Of a stretch of 20,677 bases of DNA, positions 12,861 to 19,376 are shown in pieces. The notes beneath the pieces are model-generated. The model had not been told where the DNA came from, searched no databases, and saw nothing but the letters and a program-made list of their open reading frames with translations. Positions within the stretch are counted from its first letter, which is position 1. Each line of letters opens with the position of its first letter. The translations under genes were made by a program, and so were the position numbers. This stretch comes from a virus, in the IMG/VR virus record IMGVR_UViG_3300017772_000176, positions 1 to 20,677 of that record. One strand, written 5' to 3'.

Positions 12861-13985
12861 ATGTGGATAATTCCACAAAACTACCAACTGTCATCAGCTT
12901 TTGTAGCGGATATGGTGGAATCGAGCGAGGACTTGACCTTGCCGGGTATGAACATCGAGTCATCGCTTATGTGGAGATCGAAGCCTTCGCCATTGAAAAC
13001 TTGGCAACGAAGATGGAAAACAAGCAGTTGGATGCCGCGCCTATATGGTCGAATGTTAAAACCTTCCCTGCACACCTCTTTCGAGACAAAGTTAGCCTCC
13101 TTACATCCGGCTATCCGTGTCAACCTTTCTCAGCTGCAGGAGAACGAAAAGGAACAGAAGACCCCAGACACTTGTGGCCGTACATCCGCGAACATATCAG
13201 AACAATTAGACCTACTCGGGTCTTCTTTGAGAACGTCGAAGGACACATCTCGCTTGGACTCTCCACAGTCATCAGCGACTTGGAAGAAGATGGTTACGTC
13301 TGCTCGTGGGGAATATTCAGCGCGGAAGAAGTTGGCGCTCCCCATAGACGCAAGCGGGTCTACATCTTGGGCAACGCCAAGAGCCGCTGACTCAGCCGGA
13401 GGGCCAAGGACATTAAACGAAAAGGGCCAACGAATATCAGTCAGCGATCCGACAAAGACCTATGGCGCTAATCTCAGCGATCAGGTAAGGCACTGGCCTA
13501 CGCCCTCGGCGCGAGATCATAAAGGAGGCAGTGGGACTGTCGTACAAGAAGGTGACAAGTTTTATCGGGTATCAAACACCACTCAAACCCGATTCGGAGC
13601 AAGACTCGATGCAGTAGTTGAGCATTTAAATAAGACCAACTGGCCGACACCGACTGTTGGAGAAGAAAAATTTCGATTGAAAGGGAATTCCCAAGCAAGT
13701 CAGTGTCTTGAAGCCAAAGCTAGAAAAGGAGAACTAGATAATCGTGTTGGGAAACTAAACCCAGATTGGGTAGAGCAATTAATGGGTGTGCCTCTAGGTT
13801 GGACATCATTAACAGGAACAAACACTGATTGGACTTATGGGTGGCATGGCGGCTCGTGGGAGAAAGGTATTCCTCGCGTAGTGGAGAGCATTGAAGACCG
13901 CGTAGATCGAATCAGATTACTAGGAAATGGCGTAGTTCCGGCTACAGCTGCTAAAGCATGGACAACACTTGGAGAACGATTATGA
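12861..13985 (+). CDS. Methyltransferase second half (target recognition, motifs IX-X), overlapping frame
   Basis: The product is 374 aa, in the +1 frame relative to the catalytic gene. ATG 12861 is 7 bp after GGAGGA, and the frame stays open for the entire length. The C-terminal 200 residues are clearly protein-like: three W-x-T-P repeats (WATPRAADSAGG at 170, WPTPSARDHKGG at 212, WPTPTVGEEK at 261), a motif IX-like LNPDWVEQLMGVPLGW, and motif X LGNGVVPATAAKAW near 355. These are what the catalytic half lacks, so the two probably assemble like split enzymes such as M.AquI. Upstream of 13390 the frame overlaps the catalytic gene but still has DTCGRTS and SSLRTSKDTS, resembling target-recognition proteins known beside such methylases. 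Translation could instead begin at ATG 13290. Confidence 0.68.
   Translation: MWIIPQNYQLSSAFVADMVESSEDLTLPGMNIESSLMWRSKPSPLKTWQRRWKTSSWMPRLYGRMLKPSLHTSFETKLASLHPAIRVNLSQLQENEKEQKTPDTCGRTSANISEQLDLLGSSLRTSKDTSRLDSPQSSATWKKMVTSARGEYSARKKLALPIDASGSTSWATPRAADSAGGPRTLNEKGQRISVSDPTKTYGANLSDQVRHWPTPSARDHKGGSGTVVQEGDKFYRVSNTTQTRFGARLDAVVEHLNKTNWPTPTVGEEKFRLKGNSQASQCLEAKARKGELDNRVGKLNPDWVEQLMGVPLGWTSLTGTNTDWTYGWHGGSWEKGIPRVVESIEDRVDRIRLLGNGVVPATAAKAWTTLGERL
12863..13390 (+). CDS. DNA cytosine-5 methyltransferase, catalytic half (motifs I-VIII)
   Basis: The product is 175 aa from GTG 12863, 9 bp after GGAGGA; ATG 12839 is an alternative that would begin inside family-1 site 4. The enzyme half should bind SAM and transfer methyl to C5 of cytosine. 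Motif I is ISFCSGYGGIERGL (residues 11-24); the motif IV nucleophile Cys86 is in SGYPCQPFSAAG; motif VI is FFENVEGH with Glu123; motif VIII is PHRRKRVYILGN near 162. It stops at AKSR just after motif VIII, where the target-recognition domain should begin; that domain and motifs IX-X are in the other frame. Phages use such enzymes to evade host restriction. No cognate restriction enzyme is seen. Confidence 0.85.
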   Translation: MDNSTKLPTVISFCSGYGGIERGLDLAGYEHRVIAYVEIEAFAIENLATKMENKQLDAAPIWSNVKTFPAHLFRDKVSLLTSGYPCQPFSAAGERKGTEDPRHLWPYIREHIRTIRPTRVFFENVEGHISLGLSTVISDLEEDGYVCSWGIFSAEEVGAPHRRKRVYILGNAKSR

Positions 13986-14296
13986 ATGGCAAAGGAGACA
14001 AACAACGACCCACCAACAAACGAGCATTTGATCTCAGCTTTGATCGAATCTTTGGTGCGTTGCTTGGTAGAAGAAAAGCTAAACCCCCAAACCAACAACA
14101 ACAAGTTTTAGATTACTTAGCTAAAAATCTAACGATTACGACAGCCGAAGCAAACACGCACCTTGGAGTTACCAGACTGTCGTCTCGTATTTTTGATTTA
14201 AAGGCAAAAGGTTATGAGTTTGATCGACAATTGGTTGTTACTAAAAATCGAGTTGGTAAACCCATACGTCACGCACAGTGGAGGTTAAAGTCATGA
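13982..14296 (+). CDS. Winged-HTH phage protein with N-terminal KGD-RP motif
   Basis: The product is 104 aa. ATG 13982 overlaps the methyltransferase stop (ATGA) and follows TTGGAGAACG. The N-terminus NGKGDKQRPTNKRAFDLSFD then RIFG matches a short phage motif (G-K-G-D/S-x-x-R-P...F...D-x-I-F/W) found in many small phage proteins of unknown role. Residues about 40-104 form a winged helix: VLDYLAKNLTITTAEAN, THLGVTRLSSRIFDLKAKGY and a C-terminal wing, as in HTH_39-type domains. It probably binds DNA, perhaps as a transcription or packaging regulator. The fusion of the two elements may be specific to this phage group. Confidence 0.62.
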   Translation: MNGKGDKQRPTNKRAFDLSFDRIFGALLGRRKAKPPNQQQQVLDYLAKNLTITTAEANTHLGVTRLSSRIFDLKAKGYEFDRQLVVTKNRVGKPIRHAQWRLKS

Positions 14297-14478
14297 AATA
14301 TGAATGCGTGAACTGCGGCTTGATTGATGAAACTGACGTTTGCGAGGAAAAAGTTGTCGATTTAGAGCCGATGGGCGACCACAAAGTTGAAAGAGTCACT
14401 TATTTTACAACTTGTGGTTTTTGTGGAAGCGACAACATTGAGCCAATTGAACCGGGCTACTGCCCTCACTGTGATTAA
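14293..14478 (+). CDS. Small zinc-ribbon protein
   Basis: The product is 61 aa. ATG 14293 is 8 bp after GTGGAGG, and an upstream GTG is part of that ribosome site. Three Cys pairs are visible: CVNC near the start, CGFC in the middle and CPHC at the very end, with acidic residues between. Two pairs would bind one zinc; the third gives redundancy or a second partial site. Small zinc ribbons in phage replication operons often contact nucleic acid or polymerase, but no specific role can be given. It overlaps the preceding stop by 4 bp. Confidence 0.55.
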   Translation: MKYECVNCGLIDETDVCEEKVVDLEPMGDHKVERVTYFTTCGFCGSDNIEPIEPGYCPHCD

Positions 14479-14488
14479 AGGAATAAAA

Positions 14489-14698
14489 ATGAAAGCGTCA
14501 ATTACACCGCACGAATTGTTGCGGTTAATACATCGAGCGGAAGATGCTTATGAGAAAAAAGGAGCATCAGCCATAGCCCAACGAATGAGGATTGCAGCAA
14601 TGAAGCGTTTTGTTACAGACATGAAGGCTCAGGCTCCAAACAACAACTTACAGATAAGTCTTGAGGACCACCTGATTCTCACTGACTTACCTGAGTAG
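14489..14698 (+). CDS. Small helical hypothetical protein
   Basis: The product is 69 aa from ATG 14489, 6-7 bp after AAAGGAA; an upstream in-frame start at 14387 would lie inside the zinc-ribbon gene. The protein is mostly helical and basic in its middle (GASAIAQRMRIAAMKRFV) with an acidic end (LEDHLILTDLPE). No domain is recognised. It sits directly upstream of DNA polymerase with an 8-bp gap. Confidence 0.48.
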   Translation: MKASITPHELLRLIHRAEDAYEKKGASAIAQRMRIAAMKRFVTDMKAQAPNNNLQISLEDHLILTDLPE

Positions 14699-14706
14699 GT
14701 GTCGAA

Positions 14707-16554
14707 GTGGAGGAGCTTGTATACGACATCGAAGCAGATAATTTAATACCGGGTCTAACAAAGATTTGGTGTATCGGAGTATGTAGTCCTACGAAGCCAG
14801 ATGAGGTTACTACTTACACAGACTATGACGACCGCCACCCTTCGTTACAGGAAGGTTTACTGCGCCTAAAAAACGCCAAAAGATTGATTGGTCACAACAA
14901 CGTGGGGTATGACTGCCCTGCCATTGAAAAGCTTTACCCTGGCTACGTTAGATTTGAGCAACAGTGGGACAACATGGTTGTGGCTGCTCTGTTAAACCCA
15001 AGTCGTCGAAGTTTAGCTTTAGCTACTTTTGGGAAAGAGTTTGGATTTGAAAAGGGTGACTTTCACGACTTCAGTGCCTATAGCGAGGACATGCGAATAT
15101 ATATGGTACGCGACGTTGCATTAACTGCGCGTGTGTATATCGATCTCCAAGATAAGTTAAAGAAAGCTTATGCTACAGGTGTTGATTTTAGAAAAGCCAT
15201 TGAATTAGAACATCATGTCCAGTTGTGTCTTTCATTACAGAATCAACATGGATTTAAGTTTGACGTTAAAAATGCAGAACTTTTATCAGCCAAGCTTTCA
15301 CAGCAAGTGTCTGATTTAGAGACTCAATTAGCGCAAGTGTTTACTCCAATGATTCGGCCTAAAAATGCACGTTGGTGTTATAAAGCTAGAACTTGGGTAT
15401 CACCTGAAATATTTCGTCCAAAGGTTAACAATCGAACAGCGGGTTATGTAAAAGACGCTGATGTAGTAAGAGCAAAAGTTGAATCATTTAATCCAGGTTC
15501 ACGAGAGCAAGTTGCTATGCGCCTTAATCATTTGTATGGATGGAAACCATCCGCTTACACGGAGGATGGACGACCTAAAGTTGATGAGTCTGTTTTAAAG
15601 GAACTTGAATATCCAGAAGCTAAATTACTTGTATCTTTTTATAAAACCAACAAGCAATTAGCCCAACTGTGTGAAGGCAAAACAGCGTGGTTAAAGTTAC
15701 ACGAAAAAGGACGTATGCATGGCTATGTAAGGTCATGTGGTGCGCGTACACACCGAATGAGTCACTCTCGACCAAACATGGCTCAGTGCGACAAATCGAA
15801 GTCAATGAGATCGCTGTGGATACCTGATGATGGACACGTTTTAGTTGGCGTTGATGCTAACGCTTTAGAATTGGTTATGTTGTCTTGTTATCTCTATCCG
15901 TGGGACAAAGGCGCTTATGCTAAGGCTGTTCTTACTGGACGTAAAGAAGACGGTAACGATGCTCACACCTTAAACATGAAAGCCGCAGGGTTGTTGTCGC
16001 GGGACTTTTCAAAGACATACTTCTATGCGCTCATTTATGGCGCAGGTAATGCCAAATTAGGTGCTGTGTATGCCCAAGACCATGCAGAGAACGGCGGTGA
16101 GGTCTACCCAAAGAGCGCCTACGGAGCGATTGGCAAGAAGTCACGTCAGAGTATTGAAGACGGCGTAACAGGCTTAGGAAACCTTATACAGGCTGTCGGT
16201 GAAAAGGCCAGTAAGCGTGGTTATATTTTGTTACCTGATGGCCGTAAAGCCGAAAGTTCTGAACGCACAGCACTTAACACCCTACTCCAAGGAGCAGGTA
16301 GCGTTCTTATGAAAAAGGCGTTAGTGATTTTTCACCACGATTTGATGAAAAAAGCACAACTAACACACGGTGTTGACTACGCATTAGTAGCTAATGTCCA
16401 CGACGAACAACAAATAACAGCCAAACCAGAACATGCTAAAACAGTCGGTGAATCTTTTGCAAAAGCTATCACACTTGCAGGGGAAGCACTTGGACTACCT
16501 GTGCCATTTTCTGGTGATTATCAAATCGGTAATTCATGGGCTGATACCCACTAG
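14707..16554 (+). CDS. Family A DNA polymerase (T7 gp5-like) with 3'-5' exonuclease
   Basis: The product is 615 aa with a GTG start (TAGGTG upstream is a modest ribosome site); T7 gp5 is 704. The exonuclease domain comes first: YDIEADNLIPGLTKIWCIGV with Asp7 and Glu9, then IGHNNVGYDCPAI, and YMVRDVALTARVY as the third motif. Polymerase motif A is VGVDANALELVML (Asp383); motif B is RDFSKTYFYALIYGAG; motif C is VANVHDEQQ (His565, Asp566). It should replicate the phage genome from primers made by the gp4-like protein. It is shorter than T7 gp5, so the thioredoxin-binding loop of T7 may be absent or reduced; I could not align to confirm. Confidence 0.95.
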   Translation: MEELVYDIEADNLIPGLTKIWCIGVCSPTKPDEVTTYTDYDDRHPSLQEGLLRLKNAKRLIGHNNVGYDCPAIEKLYPGYVRFEQQWDNMVVAALLNPSRRSLALATFGKEFGFEKGDFHDFSAYSEDMRIYMVRDVALTARVYIDLQDKLKKAYATGVDFRKAIELEHHVQLCLSLQNQHGFKFDVKNAELLSAKLSQQVSDLETQLAQVFTPMIRPKNARWCYKARTWVSPEIFRPKVNNRTAGYVKDADVVRAKVESFNPGSREQVAMRLNHLYGWKPSAYTEDGRPKVDESVLKELEYPEAKLLVSFYKTNKQLAQLCEGKTAWLKLHEKGRMHGYVRSCGARTHRMSHSRPNMAQCDKSKSMRSLWIPDDGHVLVGVDANALELVMLSCYLYPWDKGAYAKAVLTGRKEDGNDAHTLNMKAAGLLSRDFSKTYFYALIYGAGNAKLGAVYAQDHAENGGEVYPKSAYGAIGKKSRQSIEDGVTGLGNLIQAVGEKASKRGYILLPDGRKAESSERTALNTLLQGAGSVLMKKALVIFHHDLMKKAQLTHGVDYALVANVHDEQQITAKPEHAKTVGESFAKAITLAGEALGLPVPFSGDYQIGNSWADTH

Positions 16555-16562
16555 GAGGGAGT

Positions 16563-17369
16563 ATGACAATTGCATTAATTGATGCGGATATTATCGCATT
16601 TAGAGCAGCAGCCTTGGCCGATGGAGAAGACCCATTCGAGCCTGGGCAGAAACGCAAAGATATGACGTTAGGTGATTGTGAGGTAATTGCTAAGGAACAA
16701 ATTGCAGAGATATTAACTGCGTGTAAGACAGATCAATTACTTCTTATATTTAGTCCTGATGACCGTAAAAACTTTAGAAAAAGCGTGTCTAGTAGCTACA
16801 AGCAATCACGTAATCCTGGTGGCAAACCTCGGTTTTATTGGGAGTTAGTCAATTCTCTGCGTAATGATTTCCGATGCAATCAGGTCGATGGTATGGAGGG
16901 TGACGACCTTCTTGGTATTTTCCAAACTGGTGACTACTTTAAAGACACTATTATTGTTTCTAGTGACAAAGATATGCACACCATACCCGGTAGACTTTAT
17001 AACCACGTTAAGCGTGAATTCCACGATGTAAGCACTAATCAAGCAAACTGGTATTGGATGTACCAGAGTTTGATGGGTGACTCGACGGATGGGTATGGCG
17101 GTGCGCCCGGTTATGGTCGTATCAAGGCCGAACGCTTATTGCCCACGGTCGATGACAGCGATCCGACCATCTTTATGAAGCGTTTATGGCATGAAGTTCA
17201 ATTATGTTTTATTGCAGCATATGACGATGAAAAGATAGGCATACACCAAGCTATCAAACAAGCAAGATTGGCCCGAATACTTCGCAACAACGACTACAAC
17301 TGGGAGCGTAAGGCAATACGTCTGTGGCATCCCACTGAAGATATTTGGTATCCAGTATCACAAATTTAA
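16563..17369 (+). CDS. 5'-3' exonuclease, FEN/T7 gp6-like
   Basis: The product is 268 aa from ATG 16563 after AGGAGGGAGT. Motifs include IALIDADIIAFRAAA at the N-terminus (first metal-binding Asp), SSYKQSRNPGGKPRFYWEL (helical arch and clamp region), DGMEGDDLLGIFQ and VSSDKDMHTIPG (further Asp ligands). A helix-hairpin-helix-like GDSTDGYGGAPGYGRIKAER follows; the family form is GDxxDNxPGxxGxG. The enzyme removes primers and degrades host or branched DNA in T7-like replication. Its position directly after DNA polymerase matches T7 gene 6. Confidence 0.88.
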   Translation: MTIALIDADIIAFRAAALADGEDPFEPGQKRKDMTLGDCEVIAKEQIAEILTACKTDQLLLIFSPDDRKNFRKSVSSSYKQSRNPGGKPRFYWELVNSLRNDFRCNQVDGMEGDDLLGIFQTGDYFKDTIIVSSDKDMHTIPGRLYNHVKREFHDVSTNQANWYWMYQSLMGDSTDGYGGAPGYGRIKAERLLPTVDDSDPTIFMKRLWHEVQLCFIAAYDDEKIGIHQAIKQARLARILRNNDYNWERKAIRLWHPTEDIWYPVSQI

Positions 17370-17373
17370 TCAA

Positions 17374-17397
17374 TGACAAACTAGTAGGCGGTATGAA
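17374..17397 (+). promoter_or_regulatory. Family-2 24-bp motif, copy C (putative phage RNAP promoter)
   Basis: TGACAAACTAGTAGGCGGTATGAA lies in the gap between exonuclease and the Cro-like gene and matches copies A and B at 20 of 24 positions. AGAACCGAAT at 17404 is shared with copy B, and here it forms an inverted repeat with GTTCT (AGAAC-cgaat-GTTCT, 17404-17418). Confidence 0.5.
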
Positions 17398-17441
17398 ACT
17401 GAGAGAACCGAATGTTCTACCGTTTTATTTGGAGGAATGAA

Positions 17442-17642
17442 ATGAGTAATAAAAATCTGTATCACCTGATGTCAGCAAAAGGCATCAATCAAACCCGATT
17501 AGCAAAAGAAACTGGCGTTCCACAACCAACGATTAGTCGTATTATCCGTGGGGACACTACGTCTCCGAGGTTTTCATCTATCAAAAAGATAGCTAATTAC
17601 TTTAACGTGCCACTTGAAGACGTAATCGGGAGCGTACAATGA
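17442..17642 (+). CDS. Cro-like XRE-family HTH protein
   Basis: The product is 66 aa from ATG 17442, 5-6 bp after TTGGAGGAATGA; an in-frame ATG at 17412 is unlikely. Almost the whole protein is an HTH_3 domain: LYHLMSAKGINQTRLAKETG, then VPQPTISRIIRGDTTSPRF as the recognition helix region and IKKIANYFNVPLEDVIG. It is a minimal DNA binder without other domains. Two XRE proteins in one temperate phage usually act as opposing switch proteins, but this one lies deep in the replication block, following a family-2 motif, so it could instead shut off early genes. Its stop overlaps the next ATG (ATGA). Confidence 0.72.
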   Translation: MSNKNLYHLMSAKGINQTRLAKETGVPQPTISRIIRGDTTSPRFSSIKKIANYFNVPLEDVIGSVQ

Positions 17643-17974
17643 GCTTAGATGATGCTACTCCCACTGAGTGGGACAACGCTTGGAAATATGGAAGCAAGCG
17701 AGACACCCCCTCTATTCAAATAATAGCGCCACCAGGCGTAACGACGCCCACGCAATCGGATGGTAGCAGTGCGTCATACTATGAACTTCCCAGTGAGGCT
17801 AACGAGCTACAGGATTTAATTAGCTTTAAGTCAATGAATGCTCAGATTGGTGAAATCTTTAGAGCAGCCTATCGCTATGGTGAGGTGGCACACAGCAAAA
17901 AACTACGTGATGCTAAAAAGATTAAGTTTTACGCTGAAGCTGAAATCAAACGCTTGGAAGCCGGAGGCCAATAG
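17639..17974 (+). CDS. DUF3310-like protein
   Basis: The product is 111 aa. The first half is low-complexity and Pro/Thr/Ser-rich (SIQIIAPPGVTTPTQSDGSS). The second half, from YYELPSEANELQDLISF to IFRAAYRYGEVAHSKKLRDA and FYAEAEIKRLEAG, has the DUF3310 arrangement: paired Tyr, acidic helix, G-x-I-x-(K/R)-A-x-x-R-x-G, then a K-A-x-x-(Y/F) helix. Members occur in many phage replication operons; a nucleotide-metabolism role has been suggested for relatives but is not established. It is coupled to the genes on both sides (ATGA upstream, TAGTG downstream). Confidence 0.6.
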   Translation: MSLDDATPTEWDNAWKYGSKRDTPSIQIIAPPGVTTPTQSDGSSASYYELPSEANELQDLISFKSMNAQIGEIFRAAYRYGEVAHSKKLRDAKKIKFYAEAEIKRLEAGGQ

Positions 17975-18375
17975 TGCCTCGGTCAGCGCCCACGCCGTGT
18001 AAGTCCCCTGGTTGCCCTGAATTAGTACCTGAAGGATCAGCCCGAGGCTTCTGCGTGAGGCATGTGCGTGGGGGTCGTGCGCCTAGACGGACGACTGCGC
18101 GTAGAAGGAGAATGAATGATGAAGAACTTAAAAGAGACGCTTGGTACTCAAGTAAAGATTGGACTAAGCTTCGTCGGGCTTTCATTGCTAGGAATCCTTT
18201 GTGTAGTATCTGCAACGATAATGGTTTTGTTCGATCTGCTGATGTCGTTGACCACATTGTTGAGAGAAAAGATGATGACTCTCTTAGGTTAAGTTGGGAC
18301 AATTTACAGTCTCTGTGCCACTCTTGTCACAATCAGAAGTCGGCAGACGAAAAAAGAAAAAGGAATCGTAGTTAA
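17974..18375 (+). CDS. HNH endonuclease (terminase-associated type)
   Basis: The product is 133 aa, with a GTG start 6 bp after GGAGG, overlapping the preceding TAG. An N-terminal zinc element (CKSPGCPELVPEG, FCVRH) is followed by an Arg-rich linker. The HNH core starts at WYSSKDWTKLRRAFIARNP, continues CSICND and ADVVDHIVERKDD (the catalytic His follows VVD), then WDNLQSLCHSCHNQKS with the N and H of the motif, and ends in a basic tail. Such HNH proteins usually lie next to terminase genes and packaging sites in phages and nick DNA for packaging. Here the next 300 bp are non-coding and repeat-rich, which fits a nearby packaging or replication site. Confidence 0.85.
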   Translation: MPRSAPTPCKSPGCPELVPEGSARGFCVRHVRGGRAPRRTTARRRRMNDEELKRDAWYSSKDWTKLRRAFIARNPLCSICNDNGFVRSADVVDHIVERKDDDSLRLSWDNLQSLCHSCHNQKSADEKRKRNRS

Positions 18376-18404
18376 GTCAGTAAAAGTTGCGAAAAAGAAA
18401 TGTG

Positions 18405-18455
18405 GTGTAGATGATTTTCTAGTGTAGATGGTTTTCTAGTGTAGATGGTTTTGTA
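18405..18455 (+). repeat. Three tandem 17-bp repeats (GTGTAGATGGTTTTCTA)
   Basis: The copies are 18405-18421 (GTGTAGATGATTTTCTA), 18422-18438 (GTGTAGATGGTTTTCTA) and 18439-18455 (GTGTAGATGGTTTTGTA), directly abutting. They are followed by degenerate GTAGAT units to 18465. Coding is improbable because in-frame TAG triplets recur. Iteron-like repeats of this sort bind replication or packaging proteins. Confidence 0.65.
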
Positions 18456-18474
18456 GATGTAGATGGATATTGAG

Positions 18475-18502
18475 GATGATCGCCATCATGATAGATCATG
18501 AT
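18475..18502. repeat. Tandem palindromes (ATCATGAT x2) beside the iterons
   Basis: GATGAT-cgcc-ATCAT is followed by ATCATGAT-ag-ATCATGAT; each ATCATGAT is self-complementary. The rest of 18376-18670 holds the 17-bp repeats, a poly-A run at 18575-18583 and the first minus-strand terminator; I see no gene of confidence in it. Confidence 0.5.
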
Positions 18503-18574
18503 ATACATCCAGACGCTCAGATGTTTAGACTTCCAAATGATACTGGGGAAAACGTGCAGCCAGTGGTTAACTGA
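18488..18574 (+). CDS. Possible 28-aa ORF
   Basis: The frame runs ATG to TGA and encodes MIDHDIHPDAQMFRLPNDTG plus ENVQPVVN. GAGGA lies about 12 bp upstream, rather far. The composition is protein-like, but the ORF overlaps the palindromes and may be fortuitous. Confidence 0.25.
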   Translation: MIDHDIHPDAQMFRLPNDTGENVQPVVN

Positions 18575-18635
18575 CAAAAAAAAAGCCGGGCTAGAATGTT
18601 TTCATAGTTATTCTCTTTTTGTTGGTTAATTGATA

Positions 18636-18664
18636 CTAAAAAGCCCACTCAATGGAATGGGCTT
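18636..18664 (-). terminator. Rho-independent terminator 1 of the minus-strand cluster
   Basis: On the minus strand AAGCCCA-(10 nt)-TGGGCTT is followed by TTTAGT. The wider context GTTGATAGTTC...TAGTATCAAT can extend the stem. It begins directly after the stop of the 116-aa gene at 18671. Nearly identical to terminator 2. Confidence 0.75.
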
Positions 18665-18670
18665 GAACTA

Positions 18671-19021
18671 TCAACTTAATGGAAATAATTTAAAAAATGC
18701 GTCTATTGCTTCTCGCGCCGTGTCGTAAACGTCATCAACAGGATTATTGATATCGTGAATCCACCAAAAAATTCGACCGCTTATAAAATTTTCATCGTCG
18801 TCGCGTTCTTGACTTCCAAAAATACAAGGGACATCAAGATTCCCCCAATCGCGTATATGATAGAAAGAAGGCGCCATATCATTACTGTATGAAACATCTT
18901 GAAAATTTGCCTCCAATAACGCGAGGCCGTCGACGTCTGACATGATTTCCTTTTGTTGTATGTGGACGTGGAAGCAATTGGGATGCTCTGTTGCTAGTTT
19001 GTGGAGTAGTTCTCTTTTCAT
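18671..19021 (-). CDS. Small acidic hypothetical protein
   Basis: The product is 116 aa from the ATG at 19021, which follows ATAGGGGAAACATT; a longer frame from 19081 is less likely because this leader is shared with sister genes. The protein has about 21 Asp/Glu against 9 Lys/Arg, with a His/Cys-containing N-terminal strand (PNCFHVHIQQKEIMSDVDGL), a middle FYHIRDWGNLDVPCIF and a C-terminal helix (DTAREAIDAFFKLF). No family is recognised. It is the last gene before terminator 1. Acidic small early proteins of phages often inhibit host DNA-binding enzymes; that is only a possibility. Confidence 0.55.
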   Translation of the reverse strand: MKRELLHKLATEHPNCFHVHIQQKEIMSDVDGLALLEANFQDVSYSNDMAPSFYHIRDWGNLDVPCIFGSQERDDDENFISGRIFWWIHDINNPVDDVYDTAREAIDAFFKLFPLS

Positions 19022-19031
19022 AATGTTTCCC

Positions 19032-19313
19032 CTATTTGATCCGTTTAATTGACATGTTGTCATTGTGGTAAATTTGGCCATCGTTGTGGACGTTACATTC
19101 CAACCGTTTCAGTAAAATATTAAAATTTACGTTGTTTTGGTGGTAACCCTCAAAACGCCAACCGTCTTCATCGGCGTCGAATAGGTTAGTGGTTTTGAAG
19201 TTTTCCCAAAGTGTGGTGCGTGTATGGATTTGGTAATCATCCCCATTCCAACAACACATGAACAATGGCTCATCGGTGGTGATGGTTCCGTTTTCAGTAA
19301 CTATTGGTTCCAT
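19032..19313 (-). CDS. Small acidic hypothetical protein
   Basis: The product is 93 aa from the ATG at 19313 after AATAGGGGAAATATT. Features are an acidic first half (PIVTENGTITTDEPLFMCCW), a Trp-containing region (DADEDGWRFEGYHQNN) and a basic C-terminus (MSIKRIK). There are no membrane segments or known motifs. It lies between terminator 2 and the 18671 gene, 10 bp from the latter, so the two form one transcription unit starting after terminator 2 or by read-through. Confidence 0.55.
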   Translation of the reverse strand: MEPIVTENGTITTDEPLFMCCWNGDDYQIHTRTTLWENFKTTNLFDADEDGWRFEGYHQNNVNFNILLKRLECNVHNDGQIYHNDNMSIKRIK

Positions 19314-19341
19314 AATATTTCCCCTATTTGGTTAATTGATA

Positions 19342-19370
19342 CTAAAAAGCCCACTCGTAAAAATGGGCTT
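19342..19370 (-). terminator. Rho-independent terminator 2 of the minus-strand cluster
   Basis: AAGCCCA-(10 nt)-TGGGCTT on the minus strand, followed by TTTAGT. The sequences flanking it (TTGGTTAATTGATACT on one side, GAACTATCAACTT on the other) are identical to those of terminator 1; only the loop differs. It directly follows the stop of the 103-aa gene. Confidence 0.75.
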
Positions 19371-19376
19371 GAACTA

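Noticed and set aside
13376-13393. Programmed +1 frameshift at CGC-TGA-C ending the catalytic half
   Set aside because: TGAC is a weak stop context as in prfB, but the P-site codon CGC cannot re-pair well with GCT after slippage, and frame-3 coding already begins upstream.
13360-13400. A sequencing frameshift joining the two methyltransferase halves
   Set aside because: The first W-x-T-P repeat in frame 3 and motif VIII in frame 2 occupy the same bases, so no single indel restores both. A single-frame fusion would have to lose one of them.
18405-18455. CRISPR array
   Set aside because: The 17-bp repeats directly abut with no spacers, and no cas genes are present.
18575-18596. Terminator at AAAAAAAAAGCCGGGCTAG
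   Set aside because: AGCC and GGCT overlap with no room for a loop, so a functional hairpin cannot form despite the A/T run.
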